Source: Larkinella rosea
Lineage (GTDB): Bacteria; Bacteroidota; Bacteroidia; Cytophagales; Spirosomataceae
NCBI RefSeq assembly: GCF_003858635.1
Contig: NZ_RQJO01000009.1
Location: 1,054,001 to 1,118,000 of the forward strand
Reading direction: 5' to 3'
Length of the DNA: 64,000 nt
Part shown: in pieces, positions 43,851 through 53,101 of the stretch
Layout of the letters: each line of letters begins with the position of its first letter
Numbering within the stretch: the first letter of the stretch is position 1
Translations under genes and position numbers: made by a program
Notes under the pieces: generated by a model
The model's database searches: none
The model's input: the letters and a program-made list of their open reading frames with translations, nothing else
What the model was told of the DNA's origin: nothing

Positions 43851-43900
43851 GGAGTCAAAAATAAAGGCGAACCACTTGGCTCGCCTTTATTTTTGACTCC
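43851..43900. terminator. strong bidirectional terminator
   Basis: Perfect 20-bp arms (GGAGTCAAAAATAAAGGCGA and its complement) with a 10-nt loop. It lies between the convergent Sel1 lipoprotein and TonB receptor genes and has A/T-rich lower stems on both sides, so it can stop both transcripts. Confidence 0.88.
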
Positions 43901-43910
43901 GTTATTGTAA

Positions 43911-46481
43911 TTACCGCTGGCGGTTATTGCCCCCCTGTTGCCCACCGCCATCACCTCCGCCGTCTTTCACGTCGTCGTTGTTGACGGATTTTTTCCGCTT
44001 TTGGGGCTGATTGAAGCTCATTTTTCCGATCCGGTAACTAAATGTCAACCGCACACCCCGGTTGTAGAAGTAGTTGGTGTTGCTCTGCTGGAATGTCGGC
44101 GAACTGAGTTCCGTCCGCATTTTAAACCGGTTCGCCAGGAAGTTTTCGCCCGCTAGCCCCAGGCTCCCTTTGGTTTGGCCCTTGTCGTCCTTGAAATCTT
44201 TCTTGATCCCCAGCGTGTAAAAGCTAAAACCGGTTTGGTAACCCTGCAATTGCACGTTTCGTCCCTGCATAAAACCGAAGCCCTGAACACCCCAGCCGTT
44301 TTTCAGCGACAGGTTCGTAAACAACCGACCCGTCACGACCCAGCCCGAATTGCTGGCGTTCAAGGCTGCCGACGGACTGTTGTTGGTGATGTAGGAGTGA
44401 TAAGCATCGAAACCGCCCCCTACCTGCCATTTCGAAGTAACGCTGACGTTCCCAAACACATTGGCACCGTAATTTTCCTTATGACCGATGTTCTGGTAAG
44501 TCGTCGTAATGACACCATCCTGACTTGTGGTGCGAACGCTCTCGATCGAGTTGTCGGTCCGGCGGGCAAACAGGGAAAGGTTCAGATAGGTTTTCTTGAT
44601 GTTAGCGCTGGTGCTAAGCTCAATATTGTCAGTCAGTTCGGGCTCCAGGTACGGGTTGCCGAAGGTGATGTTCTGCGGGTTGGCCGCGTTCACGTTCGGA
44701 TTCAGGAACTGGATACCGGGCCGCTGCAAGCGACGGTTGTACGCCAGTTTTACGATTTTACCCCCTTTCAGTGATTTCGAAATGTTGATGCTCGGCACCA
44801 GATTTCCGTAACTCGGAATATCAATGGATTGCCCTGGTGTTTCCGACCGGAAATTGGCGTCGATCATTGTGTATTCATACCGCGCTCCGGCCTTGATCGT
44901 GTATTTGGTTTTTGTGGTGTAGGTGTACGACAAATAAGTAGCGGCTACGTTCTGGTTGTAATCCAGACCATTGTTCGGACGTAGTGGGTTCTGGCCGTAT
45001 TCACCATCCGGGCCGGTCGAAATGAAGTATTTATAGTCGCTGTCCACCTGCCGGAAAATTCCTTTGCCCCCAAATTCAATCTGCTGATTGGTTTTGATCG
45101 GCGTTTGGTAGTCGATCTGGATGGTCGATTCCTGATTATAACTCAGGTTGTCGTTCCGGTCGCGGCCCGAGATAATGGCCGTGTTGCCAAACAGCTCCGC
45201 TTCGTAATCGTTCGTCCGGTTGTTGCGGCTGAACTGCGTCAGAATGCTTAATTCCTGCTGCGGTTTTTTAAACGTCCGCGTGTAGTCGACGTTTAGATCG
45301 ACGGTTCCCGACAGGTTTTTCAAATCCACATCCCGGCGCGACGTTTGTCCCGGAATCAGACCACCCGGAAACAGGAGCGTGGTCAGGTTTTGCGACGTTT
45401 TACCGTTCTGGGCTCCATAGCGTAATGACGCAGTAATGCTTTGGTTTTTAGCAATATCATAGTCAAAACCTAACTGGTAATTTCCGAAAATGAACTGGTT
45501 TTTCGAATCGCTCATTTGCCGGGTTTCGGTCGTAACGCCATCGACAAAACTGCGTTGCGTATTTTCTGACTTCCCGATCAGGTTGTAGTTCGCCCGGCCA
45601 AAACCGCCCAGCGAAAAGCCCATTTTTCCGGCGCGGTAGTTCCCGTTCAGGCCCAGGTTCGAACCCCGGTTTCCAACCCCGGCATCGACGTTCAGCGTCA
45701 AACCCTGCAGGGTGTTTTTCTTGGTAATGATGTTGATGATCCCGGCCGAACCTTCCGCATCGTATTTGGCCGAGGGGGACGTAATGACCTCCACCGACTT
45801 GATCATGTCGGCCGGAATTTGCTTCAATGCATCGCCCACGCTGGCGGCTACGATGGTCGACGGTTTGTTGTTAATCAGAACCCGCACGTTGCTGCTGCCG
45901 CGCAGCGACACATTTCCGTCGAGATCGACCGACAGCATCGGCACTTTCCGCATCACTTCCGCAGCATCACCGCCTTTGTTGGTAACATCTTTATCGGCAT
46001 TGTAGACCAGCCGATCCACTTTTTCTTCCAGCACCGCAGCCTGCCCGACAACGTTTACTTCTTTCAGCGTTCGAACGTCCGGTGCCAGCGTTACATTGCC
46101 AACATTAATATCCGTGCCACGTTCAATTTTCAGCTTACCGGTTTCTTTGTTTTTATACCCCAGAAACGATACCTGCAACCGGTATTCGCCCGGCAGGAGC
46201 TTGGTCAGCGAGAACTTCCCTTTTTCATCGCTGGTCGTGCCATCGACGGGTTTGCCGGTTTGTACACTAAGCAGGGCAATCGTGGCAAATTCAACGGGTT
46301 TGTTGGTTGTGGAATCGATCAGAATACCGGTGATCTTTCCATTACCACGCGGAGCTTCGGGATTGACCGTTCCGGGAATGACGGTTGCCGGACGGGCACC
46401 TCCCTGGGGCGGCCCCGCAGGAGGTTGGGCAAACGAAAAGGTGGAACATAAAATAGTAATAAAAAGTATTAACTTTTTCAT
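43911..46481 (-). CDS. TonB-dependent receptor, outer-membrane beta-barrel family
   Basis: An 856-residue outer-membrane protein. The signal peptide (KKLILFITILCSTFSFAQ) is followed by a Pro/Gly-rich linker, a carboxypeptidase-regulatory-like domain (GKITGILIDSTTNKPVEFAT to FLGYKNKETGKL), and a plug domain (EVNVVGQAAVLEEKVDRLVY; RGSSNVRVLINNKP). The rest is a barrel of the OMP_b-brl_3 type. The tail is unusual: Gly/Gln/Asn-rich low complexity (GGGDGGGQQGGNNRQR). It is not SusC-like and no SusD adjoins, so it may import siderophores or peptides. No TonB or ExbBD gene is near. Confidence 0.92.
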   Translation of the reverse strand: MKKLILFITILCSTFSFAQPPAGPPQGGARPATVIPGTVNPEAPRGNGKITGILIDSTTNKPVEFATIALLSVQTGKPVDGTTSDEKGKFSLTKLLPGEYRLQVSFLGYKNKETGKLKIERGTDINVGNVTLAPDVRTLKEVNVVGQAAVLEEKVDRLVYNADKDVTNKGGDAAEVMRKVPMLSVDLDGNVSLRGSSNVRVLINNKPSTIVAASVGDALKQIPADMIKSVEVITSPSAKYDAEGSAGIINIITKKNTLQGLTLNVDAGVGNRGSNLGLNGNYRAGKMGFSLGGFGRANYNLIGKSENTQRSFVDGVTTETRQMSDSKNQFIFGNYQLGFDYDIAKNQSITASLRYGAQNGKTSQNLTTLLFPGGLIPGQTSRRDVDLKNLSGTVDLNVDYTRTFKKPQQELSILTQFSRNNRTNDYEAELFGNTAIISGRDRNDNLSYNQESTIQIDYQTPIKTNQQIEFGGKGIFRQVDSDYKYFISTGPDGEYGQNPLRPNNGLDYNQNVAATYLSYTYTTKTKYTIKAGARYEYTMIDANFRSETPGQSIDIPSYGNLVPSINISKSLKGGKIVKLAYNRRLQRPGIQFLNPNVNAANPQNITFGNPYLEPELTDNIELSTSANIKKTYLNLSLFARRTDNSIESVRTTSQDGVITTTYQNIGHKENYGANVFGNVSVTSKWQVGGGFDAYHSYITNNSPSAALNASNSGWVVTGRLFTNLSLKNGWGVQGFGFMQGRNVQLQGYQTGFSFYTLGIKKDFKDDKGQTKGSLGLAGENFLANRFKMRTELSSPTFQQSNTNYFYNRGVRLTFSYRIGKMSFNQPQKRKKSVNNDDVKDGGGDGGGQQGGNNRQR

Positions 46482-46829
46482 AATTCTGATATAGTATTGA
46501 GTAGGATGCTGAATCGGGGCGATTAAATAGAACTATACAAAGATATTGCTAACTTCAGTCAATAAGACAACCGGGTTGACTACAGTTCTTTTAATTGGGT
46601 GGAACGGCAAAATCACAACCGCAGATGGTACAGGAAATGGATGAACGGATAGCACCGGTTTTGTAAAATTCATGCCCAAATGTACGGTAGTTGTTGGGCT
46701 TCGGCACCTGTTATTCGACGAATGGCGGATTTTTGGGGATGAACCCGGCGTATTTTAGGGCCGGGTAAAATGAGCATTGAGTCGACTTGTTTGAGCGGCA
46801 TGTAAGCCGGATGAGTGGGGAGATAATCG
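46482..46829. other. spacer upstream of the TonB receptor
   Basis: 348 bp without a convincing gene. It holds the candidate TonB receptor promoter at 46538-46545 and an inverted repeat AGTCAA ... TTGACT near 46555-46580. A minus-strand open frame over 46670-46930 overlaps the sigma-associated membrane protein in another frame and looks non-coding. Confidence 0.35.
46538..46545 (-). promoter_or_regulatory. candidate promoter -7 box of the TonB receptor gene
   Basis: CAAAGATA on the plus strand reads TATCTTTG on the minus strand, an exact TAnnTTTG, 57 bp upstream of the receptor start codon. A TTG lies 22 bp further upstream, slightly beyond the usual spacing. Confidence 0.5.
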
Positions 46830-47456
46830 CTACACAGCGGTTTCCAATTGCTCCAGTTCCTGCATATGTTCCCGTAATTCCTTGCCAATCTTGTCTTCAA
46901 AAACAGTGAAAATCCAGCGGGCGACCGCATAGAGCAGCAGGATCAGCAAGGCCTGAAAACCCAGAAACAGACTGATTTTAGTGATACTATACGACTCCCA
47001 TTTCCGGGCCACCATTGAAACGGCAAACAAAAAACCGGACAGCATGCAAAGCAGCCAGATTCGGGACAAGGTAGCCTCTGCTTTTTCGTGCCAGTTAAGA
47101 ACCGTCTTCAGGCTATCGTGGAGATTCCGGCGACTCAGGTTGACCCGGTTCAACTGGCGGTAATTTTTCACGGCCACCGTCAGCGCGACCACCGCCAGCA
47201 GAATATACATTCCGGCTGGGATGTAAAAATACCAGTGGGTGTAATCGAACGCATTGCCGATAATGGCCGCCGAGAAGAAGGCAATAACCGCCGTCATCAA
47301 GATGCTGGCCCGTAAAAGCTTTCGTTCCATTTTCGCCAGCGTGCCTTCCGAACGATCTTTGATCATCAGAAAAATTAGTTGTTCGCTTAATTTCTGGCCG
47401 GCATTCATTTTTTCATCGTAAGCCTTCCAGGTCGACTTTAGTTCATCGAGGTTCAT
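46830..47456 (-). CDS. membrane protein downstream of ECF sigma factor, possible anti-sigma factor
   Basis: A 208-residue protein with a polar N-terminus (MNLDELKSTWKAYDEKMNAG) and four predicted membrane helices (near 52-70, 75-95, 133-150 and 160-182), ending in a charged helix (GKELREHMQELEQLETAV). It starts 11 bp after the sigma gene, so they form an operon. The start MNLDELKSTWKAYDEK is common among proteins encoded next to ECF sigma factors in Bacteroidota. Control of that sigma factor is likely but is inferred from position; no zinc-binding anti-sigma motif is present. Confidence 0.75.
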   Translation of the reverse strand: MNLDELKSTWKAYDEKMNAGQKLSEQLIFLMIKDRSEGTLAKMERKLLRASILMTAVIAFFSAAIIGNAFDYTHWYFYIPAGMYILLAVVALTVAVKNYRQLNRVNLSRRNLHDSLKTVLNWHEKAEATLSRIWLLCMLSGFLFAVSMVARKWESYSITKISLFLGFQALLILLLYAVARWIFTVFEDKIGKELREHMQELEQLETAV

Positions 47457-47467
47457 TTTGTTGATTG

Positions 47468-47956
47468 TTAACGGGTTGCAGATTTAATTAGTTTTTCCAA
47501 TTTTGATTTGATTCGGTTCAGCTTGACGCCTACGTTGGATTTGGAAATACCGAGAATCAGGGCCATTTCGTCGTAACTTTTGTCTTCCAGATAGAGTGTA
47601 ATGACGGCTTTTTCGATGGGCGAAAGCTGGGCGATGGTGGTATAAAGAAGATTTATTTCTTCGCTAAAATGGTCGTCATTTAAATCCGGAATTTGAAATT
47701 CAATGGCAGAGAACGAAACCGGTAGCGGTTTTCCGACTCGTTTCCGGAAATTGGTAATGGCGGTATTGAGCGCAATCCGGTACATCCAGGTCGTTGCGGC
47801 CGATTCGTTTTTAAAGGCTGGATAGGCTTTCCAGAGCTGCAGAACAATCTCCTGAAAAAGATCCTTCCGGTCTTCAGAATCGTTGCAATACAGCGAGCAA
47901 ACCTTATACAGAATGCCGGGATGACGGTTCAATAAGTTGACAAATTCCTTTTCCAT
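47468..47956 (-). CDS. ECF-type RNA polymerase sigma factor
   Basis: About 162 residues from the ATG at 47956 (MEKEFVNLLNRHPGILYKV). The preceding 37 codons are hydrophobic and do not resemble a sigma factor. Region 2 is visible as SEDRKDLFQEIVLQLWKAYP and ATTWMYRIALNTAITNFRKR. Region 4 is visible as LSPIEKAVITLYLEDKSYDE and ILGISKSNVGVKLNRIKSKL. It redirects RNA polymerase to a regulon not identifiable here. It is cotranscribed with a four-helix membrane protein, the usual arrangement for a signal-responsive pair. Confidence 0.93.
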   Translation of the reverse strand: MEKEFVNLLNRHPGILYKVCSLYCNDSEDRKDLFQEIVLQLWKAYPAFKNESAATTWMYRIALNTAITNFRKRVGKPLPVSFSAIEFQIPDLNDDHFSEEINLLYTTIAQLSPIEKAVITLYLEDKSYDEMALILGISKSNVGVKLNRIKSKLEKLIKSATR

Positions 47957-48081
47957 TTCGGATTCTTGGGCTTTCACGATGTTAGTCGCGGGGAAAGAGG
48001 AATTATTACAGATTTGACAAAAAAAGAGAATATAAACCAAAATCAGGAGCAGTGGTTTACTAAGCATCCATTTGGCAATTG

Positions 48082-48582
48082 ATGAAAAAAGAGCGAGCGA
48101 AATTTGATTACAGTCTCCATTACAAAGCGTTAAATCTTCGTGAACAGCCTGAGTTGTACCGGGTTGGCAAAGGAGAGCAGGGCGTGTTGCTGGTAGAACC
48201 GTATAAATCAGAGATTTTACCGCATTGGCGGTTTAAAACCCCGGACATTGCCCGGGCGTCGTCAGAGACGATTTATGAACTCTTTCTGGAGTACAAACAA
48301 AACGGCGATTTTGTGGGTATGGACATGGCTCGGAAGTTTTTGCAAATGGGCGTGACGCGTTCCCGACGCTATGCCAACCATAAAACCGGTCAGAAATACC
48401 ATGGTCCGGTGCCCAACGATAAAAAAGGCCGCAGCGGAAGCCACGGCCGTGATACTTTACCTTTGGATACCGATCCGGTCAAAGCCGAAAGTGCCGCCAT
48501 TTTCCGCGAAAAATACCTCCTCGCCCGCGAAGACGCTGATTACCAGCGCATGCGAAAGGAATGGCAGGAGAAATTTGGATAA
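48082..48582 (+). CDS. DUF4385 family protein
   Basis: A 166-residue soluble protein starting MKKERAKFDYSLHYKALNL. It is basic and aromatic-rich, with GVLLVEPYKSEILPHWRFKT, DMARKFLQMGVTRSRRYANH and a Lys/Gly-rich stretch (YHGPVPNDKKGRSGSHGRD). This matches DUF4385, a conserved family of unknown function. The basic stretch could bind nucleic acid, but this is a guess. It is divergent from the ECF sigma gene and convergent with the malic enzyme gene. Confidence 0.85.
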   Translation: MKKERAKFDYSLHYKALNLREQPELYRVGKGEQGVLLVEPYKSEILPHWRFKTPDIARASSETIYELFLEYKQNGDFVGMDMARKFLQMGVTRSRRYANHKTGQKYHGPVPNDKKGRSGSHGRDTLPLDTDPVKAESAAIFREKYLLAREDADYQRMRKEWQEKFG

Positions 48583-48670
48583 AGAGAGGAAAAAAGGAGG
48601 AAAGGAAGAGAGGAAAACTAAATAACTTAACCCTTTTTCCTTTCCTCCACTCCTCCTTTTTCCTCTTCCT
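48583..48670. repeat. purine/pyrimidine inverted repeat between convergent genes
   Basis: Starts with 37 consecutive purines (48583-48619, AAAGAGAGGAAAAAAGGAGG and on) and, after 13 mixed bases, continues with a nearly pure pyrimidine run. GAGGAAAAAAGGAGG on the left pairs with CCTCCTTTTTCCTC on the right. It follows the DUF4385 stop and reaches the malic enzyme stop, so it probably terminates both genes as a long hairpin. Confidence 0.65.
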
Positions 48671-50936
48671 ACTTCCCTTGCGCTTCCACCACCGCGATGG
48701 CCACCATGTTGACGATTTCGCGTTCGGAACTACCCAACTGCAGAACGTGTACCGGTTTTCGCAGACCCAGCAAAATGGGGCCGATGGCGTCAAAACCGGC
48801 GGATTCCGTCATGAGGTTGTAAGCGATGTTCGACGCTGATAAGTTTGGGAAAATCAGCGTGTTGGCTCCCTCTTCCACCAGCTTGCTGAACGGGTGATTG
48901 AGTTTCAGCAAATCGGTATTGAAAGCAAGGTGAGCCTGAATTTCTCCGTCGACGATCATCTCCGGGTGTTTGCGTTGCAGAATTTCAACGGCCTGGTTCA
49001 TTTTCTGCGCATCATCGCCTTTGGCACTACCGAAGTTGGAATACGAAACCAGCGCAATCCGGGGTTTGATGTTAAACCGCTCGACGGCTTTAGCGGTTAG
49101 TTCCGTAATTTCGACGATTTCGTCGACCGTCGGATTGAAGTTGACCGTCGTATCCGAGAAAAACAGCGGGCCGCGTTTGGTGAGCAGAATGTACATCCCG
49201 GCCACTTTTTTCACCCCGGCTTCTTTGCCGATCACCTGCAAGGCCGGACGAATCGTATCGGGGTAATTGCGCGTCAGGCCCGAAATAACCGCATCCGCTT
49301 CCCCGGCTTCGACCATCATTACCCCGAAATAATTCCGGTAATACATCTCTTTCTTCGCTTCGGTTGCGTTGACACCTTTGCGTTTTCGTTTCTCGTAATA
49401 CAGCTCGCTGAATTTCTGAATCAGTTCGTCCTGTTCCGGGGCGCGAGGATCCAGAATCGGAATATTGGCTAAATCGAGGTTGTTTTCGGTGATCAGCGAC
49501 CGAATCCGGCTAACTTCACCCAACAGAATGGGGAACGCAATGCCTTCATCCCGAACCTGTTGAGCGGCTTTTAGCACTTTTAAATTTTCGGCGTCAGCAA
49601 AAACGACCCGCTTGGGATTCGATTTGGCTTTGTTGAGAATTACCCGCGAAATCTGGTTGTCCTGCCCCAGTCGCCGGGCCAATTGTTGTTCGTACGCGTC
49701 CCAGTCTTCGATTGGGTGTTTGGCCACGCCCGAATCCATGGCTGCCTGAGCAACAGCCGGAGCGACGGTGGTTAGCAGACGCGGATCGACCGGTTTTGGA
49801 ATGATGTATTTCCGGCCAAACATCAGGTTCGATTCACCGTAGGCCAGGTTAACCAGATCGGGTACGGATTTCTTCGCCAGATCGGCCAGCGCACGAACGG
49901 CAGCCAGTTTCATCGCTTCATTGATTTCCGTGGCCCGTACGTCCAGCGCTCCCCGGAAAATGAACGGGAAGCCGAGTACGTTATTGACCTGGTTGGGGTA
50001 ATCGGAACGACCCGTCGCCATGATGATATCGGGCCGGGCTTCGATGGCTTCGGGATATGAGATTTCGGGTGTTGGATTGGCCATTGCAAAAACGATCGCG
50101 TCTTTCGCCATCGAGCGCACCATGTCCTGTGTCACAACATTTCCTTTCGATAAACCGATAAAGACGTCCGCACCGACCATTGCCTCCTGAAGCGTGTTTA
50201 AATCGCGGGAGGTAACGAACTGACTTTTGCGTTCATCGAGGTCGGTCCGATCGGGACGAATGACGCCCTTACTATCGCACATGACGAAATTTTCGACTTT
50301 CGCCCCCAACGCAATGTAGAGTTTCGAGCAGGAAATGGCGGAAGCACCCGCACCATTGACCACAATTTTGACGTCGGCAATTTTTTTACCAATGATTTCG
50401 AGTGCATTCAGCAAAGCAGCCGCCGAGATGATCGCGGTTCCGTGCTGATCGTCGTGCATCACGGGGATATGCAGCTCTTTCTTGAGCCGCTCTTCGATTT
50501 CGAAACATTCCGGGGCTTTGATGTCCTCCAGATTGACGCCACCGAAGGTCGGTTCCAGAATTTTAACGGTGCGGACGAACTCGTCTACATTTTTGGTATT
50601 GAGTTCAATGTCAAATACATCGATGTCGGCGTAAATTTTAAACAGCAGCCCTTTTCCTTCCATCACCGGTTTTCCGGCTTCGGGCCCGATGTCGCCCAGA
50701 CCCAAAACCGCACTTCCGTTGCTGATGACGGCCACCAGATTTCCTTTGGCCGTATATTTATAGACGTCTTCGATGTTTTCGGCAATGGCCAGACACGGCT
50801 CGGCCACGCCTGGCGAATAAGCAAGAGTCAGGTCACGTTGGGTGCTATATTCTTTCGTCGGGATAACTTCGATTTTACCCGGACGGCCCTTGGCGTGGTA
50901 TTCAAGGGCATCTTCCCGGCGGATTTTCTTCTCCAT
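48669..50936 (-). CDS. maeB: NADP-dependent malic enzyme with phosphotransacetylase-like domain
   Basis: A 755-residue two-domain protein. Residues 1-425 are the malic enzyme that makes pyruvate, CO2 and NADPH from malate, with [44 protein letters not shown] and the NADP fold [15 protein letters not shown]. Residues 430-755 are a phosphate acetyl/butyryltransferase-like domain, usually regulatory (binding acetyl-CoA) rather than catalytic in MaeB. The length is normal for MaeB. It is a single gene, with hairpins downstream. It supplies NADPH and pyruvate when growth is on C4 acids or acetate. Confidence 0.96.
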   Translation of the reverse strand: MEKKIRREDALEYHAKGRPGKIEVIPTKEYSTQRDLTLAYSPGVAEPCLAIAENIEDVYKYTAKGNLVAVISNGSAVLGLGDIGPEAGKPVMEGKGLLFKIYADIDVFDIELNTKNVDEFVRTVKILEPTFGGVNLEDIKAPECFEIEERLKKELHIPVMHDDQHGTAIISAAALLNALEIIGKKIADVKIVVNGAGASAISCSKLYIALGAKVENFVMCDSKGVIRPDRTDLDERKSQFVTSRDLNTLQEAMVGADVFIGLSKGNVVTQDMVRSMAKDAIVFAMANPTPEISYPEAIEARPDIIMATGRSDYPNQVNNVLGFPFIFRGALDVRATEINEAMKLAAVRALADLAKKSVPDLVNLAYGESNLMFGRKYIIPKPVDPRLLTTVAPAVAQAAMDSGVAKHPIEDWDAYEQQLARRLGQDNQISRVILNKAKSNPKRVVFADAENLKVLKAAQQVRDEGIAFPILLGEVSRIRSLITENNLDLANIPILDPRAPEQDELIQKFSELYYEKRKRKGVNATEAKKEMYYRNYFGVMMVEAGEADAVISGLTRNYPDTIRPALQVIGKEAGVKKVAGMYILLTKRGPLFFSDTTVNFNPTVDEIVEITELTAKAVERFNIKPRIALVSYSNFGSAKGDDAQKMNQAVEILQRKHPEMIVDGEIQAHLAFNTDLLKLNHPFSKLVEEGANTLIFPNLSASNIAYNLMTESAGFDAIGPILLGLRKPVHVLQLGSSEREIVNMVAIAVVEAQGK

Positions 50937-51083
50937 AAAGCAATGTGTCAGGGGTGTTCTGTGGAATAAAGATGGTGGAATTTCGGCGCTGTTTTGAATT
51001 GCAACCGCTTTTTTAATTTTTTAAGGGTATGATTCGGGCCGCAAGGTAAGGAAAAAAGTAGCTTTCAGTGTGCAATAAAATAA

Positions 51084-51110
51084 GATGACCCGCCACAAGA
51101 GCGGGTCATC
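51084..51110 (-). terminator. terminator of the small membrane protein gene
   Basis: Perfect 10-bp stem GATGACCCGC / GCGGGTCATC with a 7-nt loop. On the minus strand it is followed by TTATTTTATT, giving a U-rich tail 49 bp after the stop codon. Confidence 0.8.
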
Positions 51111-51158
51111 CATTATTCAGAGAAGGTAGTAGATTTAGATCAAATAGGTACAGCGAAT

Positions 51159-51404
51159 TTAGAGTTGAGCCTTGGCAGTAGCCGTCGGAGGTAAAGTAGT
51201 TTTGGCAATGGACTGATCAATGAATGCTCCACGGTTTTCCTGCATCAGCATGTGAACCGGGTTAATTTTGGGCAACACCTGCTCGTATTGAAATCGCCAA
51301 AAGGACATTGCTGCGATCAGGAGCGAAAGAACCGACAACTGAATAATTTGCCAGCGCGATAATTTCAAAGTAGGCCAGGTACGGGTTTGGGTTAGGTGAC
51401 TCAT
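51159..51404 (-). CDS. small single-helix membrane protein, unknown
   Basis: An 81-residue protein with a basic, Thr-rich start (MSHLTQTRTWPTLKLSRWQ), one membrane helix (IIQLSVLSLLIAAMSFW) and a Thr/Ala-rich outer tail (AKTTLPPTATAKAQL). No family is recognised. It has its own strong terminator downstream and a 214-bp upstream spacer, so it looks like a real single-gene unit. Confidence 0.65.
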   Translation of the reverse strand: MSHLTQTRTWPTLKLSRWQIIQLSVLSLLIAAMSFWRFQYEQVLPKINPVHMLMQENRGAFIDQSIAKTTLPPTATAKAQL

Positions 51405-51532
51405 TAGCGATACAGTAAGGTTTAGGGAAATACGTGGTTACGGTTATTACCTTATTTATCGGTGGATGTGTTAATAAGTCAAAAATAAAAACAATTGATA
51501 AATAATGCCAATTTTTCTCTAAAAATTACCAA

Positions 51533-51584
51533 AAAAATATCCAATCCTGGTTGGTTGAATTGCCAGACAGGATTGGATATTTTT
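51533..51584. terminator. strong terminator downstream of the MFS gene
   Basis: Perfect 17-bp arms (AAAAATATCCAATCCTG and its complement) with an 18-nt loop. Seven T residues follow on the minus strand. It ends the MFS transporter transcript. Confidence 0.85.
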
Positions 51585-51618
51585 CTTTACTCTTAAGTGG
51601 TTCAAAACCTGCGGTTTG

Positions 51619-52851
51619 TCAATGCGCAGTCCGTTTGCGGTTTCGGATGTAAATATACAGGAATGTAAATGCAACGATCAGGATGATGGGGAAGGAGGTC
51701 ATCCGAAGCAGGGTTGCCTGTCCGGCGGCCAGTTCCAGTTCGTCGCCAGAAAGTCCCAAGGCTGCTTTCTCAACCCGGTCGGCATCAATCCATCCACCAA
51801 TGATGGGTTGGAAAATGGCCGTTGAAAACATGCCGACGCCACCCACGATCGACATACCGAGGGCACCGCTCAAGGGAATACGCTCAGCCACAAAACCAAT
51901 CATGGTTGGCCAGAAATAACAAACACCAATGGCAAAGAAAACCGCAGCGATGTAGGCAGCAGCTCCGGTTTGGGTACTAAAGAGATAAATACCGATGGTA
52001 GCAAAAACCGCCGAACCCAACAGAACGCCGGTTTGGTCGAGCCGGTGAATGATCGGACCGGCGAAATACCGTCCGATCGCCATCAGACCGGTTACCAGCG
52101 CCAGAATCAACATTGGGCTGGCTCCGCTCTTGCTCATGATCAGACCGACCCACTGCTGTGGACCGAACTCAGAGATGGCCGTAAAGGCCATGCAACAAAA
52201 GATGAAAATGTACAGGAACGTGCCCATCGCCTTAAAGTTCTTCGACAGCGACGTAACACCTTCAACCTGCGGTTTTGGGAAAGCCTGTCCGAAATACAGG
52301 AACACGTAGATCAGGGTCGGGATCATGATGATCCAGATTTGGGCCTGCCAGGGTTGACCCGCGTCGGTCATAAATTTAGAAATCAGGCTACCCAATACGA
52401 TACCACCCGGGAACCACATGTGAAACCGGCTCAGCATTTTGTTCATTTTTTCGCCCACGTACATGTCCGCAATCATCGGGTTACAGGCCGCTTCCGTACA
52501 ACCATTCCCGAAACCGATGAAGAAGGTAGAGATCAATAAACCGGTGTAACCGCCCGAATAAATGGTCAGCAGAATTCCCAGTGTGTGGGCAACAAACGCT
52601 ACCATCATAATGATCCGGGGACCAACGGAGTGATAAACCAATCCGCCGATGATCATTGAAATGGGAAATCCGAAGAAGAACATCGAATTGATAAACCCTA
52701 ACTGCGTAGCAGTTAGCCCAAACTCCGTACCCAACTGGGGCAAAATACCCGCCCGGATACTGAAGGAAAAGGCGGTGGTAATGAGCGCAAAGCAACTGGC
52801 GTTAAAAAGTCGGCTTTGGTTGACAGGCGAGGTCGCCATAGCGGTCTGCAT
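51619..52851 (-). CDS. MFS transporter of the sugar cluster
   Basis: A 410-residue carrier with twelve predicted helices, starting FNASCFALITTAFSFSIRAG. It has GFGNGCTEAACNPMIADMY and FHMWFPGGIVLGSLISKFM in the first half and VGGVGMFSTAIFQPIIGGW in the second. It has the general layout of FucP-like sugar-proton symporters. It is divergent from two Gfo/Idh/MocA genes and an epimerase-like gene, so it probably brings in the sugar, polyol or keto-sugar they use. The substrate is unknown. A dyad GGAAAT-N7-ATTTCC near 52912-52930 in the divergent spacer could be an operator. Confidence 0.88.
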   Translation of the reverse strand: MQTAMATSPVNQSRLFNASCFALITTAFSFSIRAGILPQLGTEFGLTATQLGFINSMFFFGFPISMIIGGLVYHSVGPRIIMMVAFVAHTLGILLTIYSGGYTGLLISTFFIGFGNGCTEAACNPMIADMYVGEKMNKMLSRFHMWFPGGIVLGSLISKFMTDAGQPWQAQIWIIMIPTLIYVFLYFGQAFPKPQVEGVTSLSKNFKAMGTFLYIFIFCCMAFTAISEFGPQQWVGLIMSKSGASPMLILALVTGLMAIGRYFAGPIIHRLDQTGVLLGSAVFATIGIYLFSTQTGAAAYIAAVFFAIGVCYFWPTMIGFVAERIPLSGALGMSIVGGVGMFSTAIFQPIIGGWIDADRVEKAALGLSGDELELAAGQATLLRMTSFPIILIVAFTFLYIYIRNRKRTAH

Positions 52852-53101
52852 AAAAAAGTTGTAGGGGTTTAGTTGAAAAAATTTCGGTCAATACTAAGTT
52901 TTATTGATGGGAAATATACAAAATTTCCGAAAAATAAGTGAATCTGTTAATTTCCCGGCCAAAATCTTCTGATTTTTAAATTTCAGATTTTTGACTGGGG
53001 ACTAGTAGGAACTGATTTTCTAAACCTTCACCTTTCAGGAACCCGAAATATCCAGTCAGAAAATCAACAATTCTAACCAAACCTTCAGTATTACAAATAT
53101 T

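Noticed and set aside
46670-46930. 86-residue minus-strand open frame
   Set aside because: It overlaps the sigma-linked membrane protein by 100 bp in another frame, and its composition is not protein-like.
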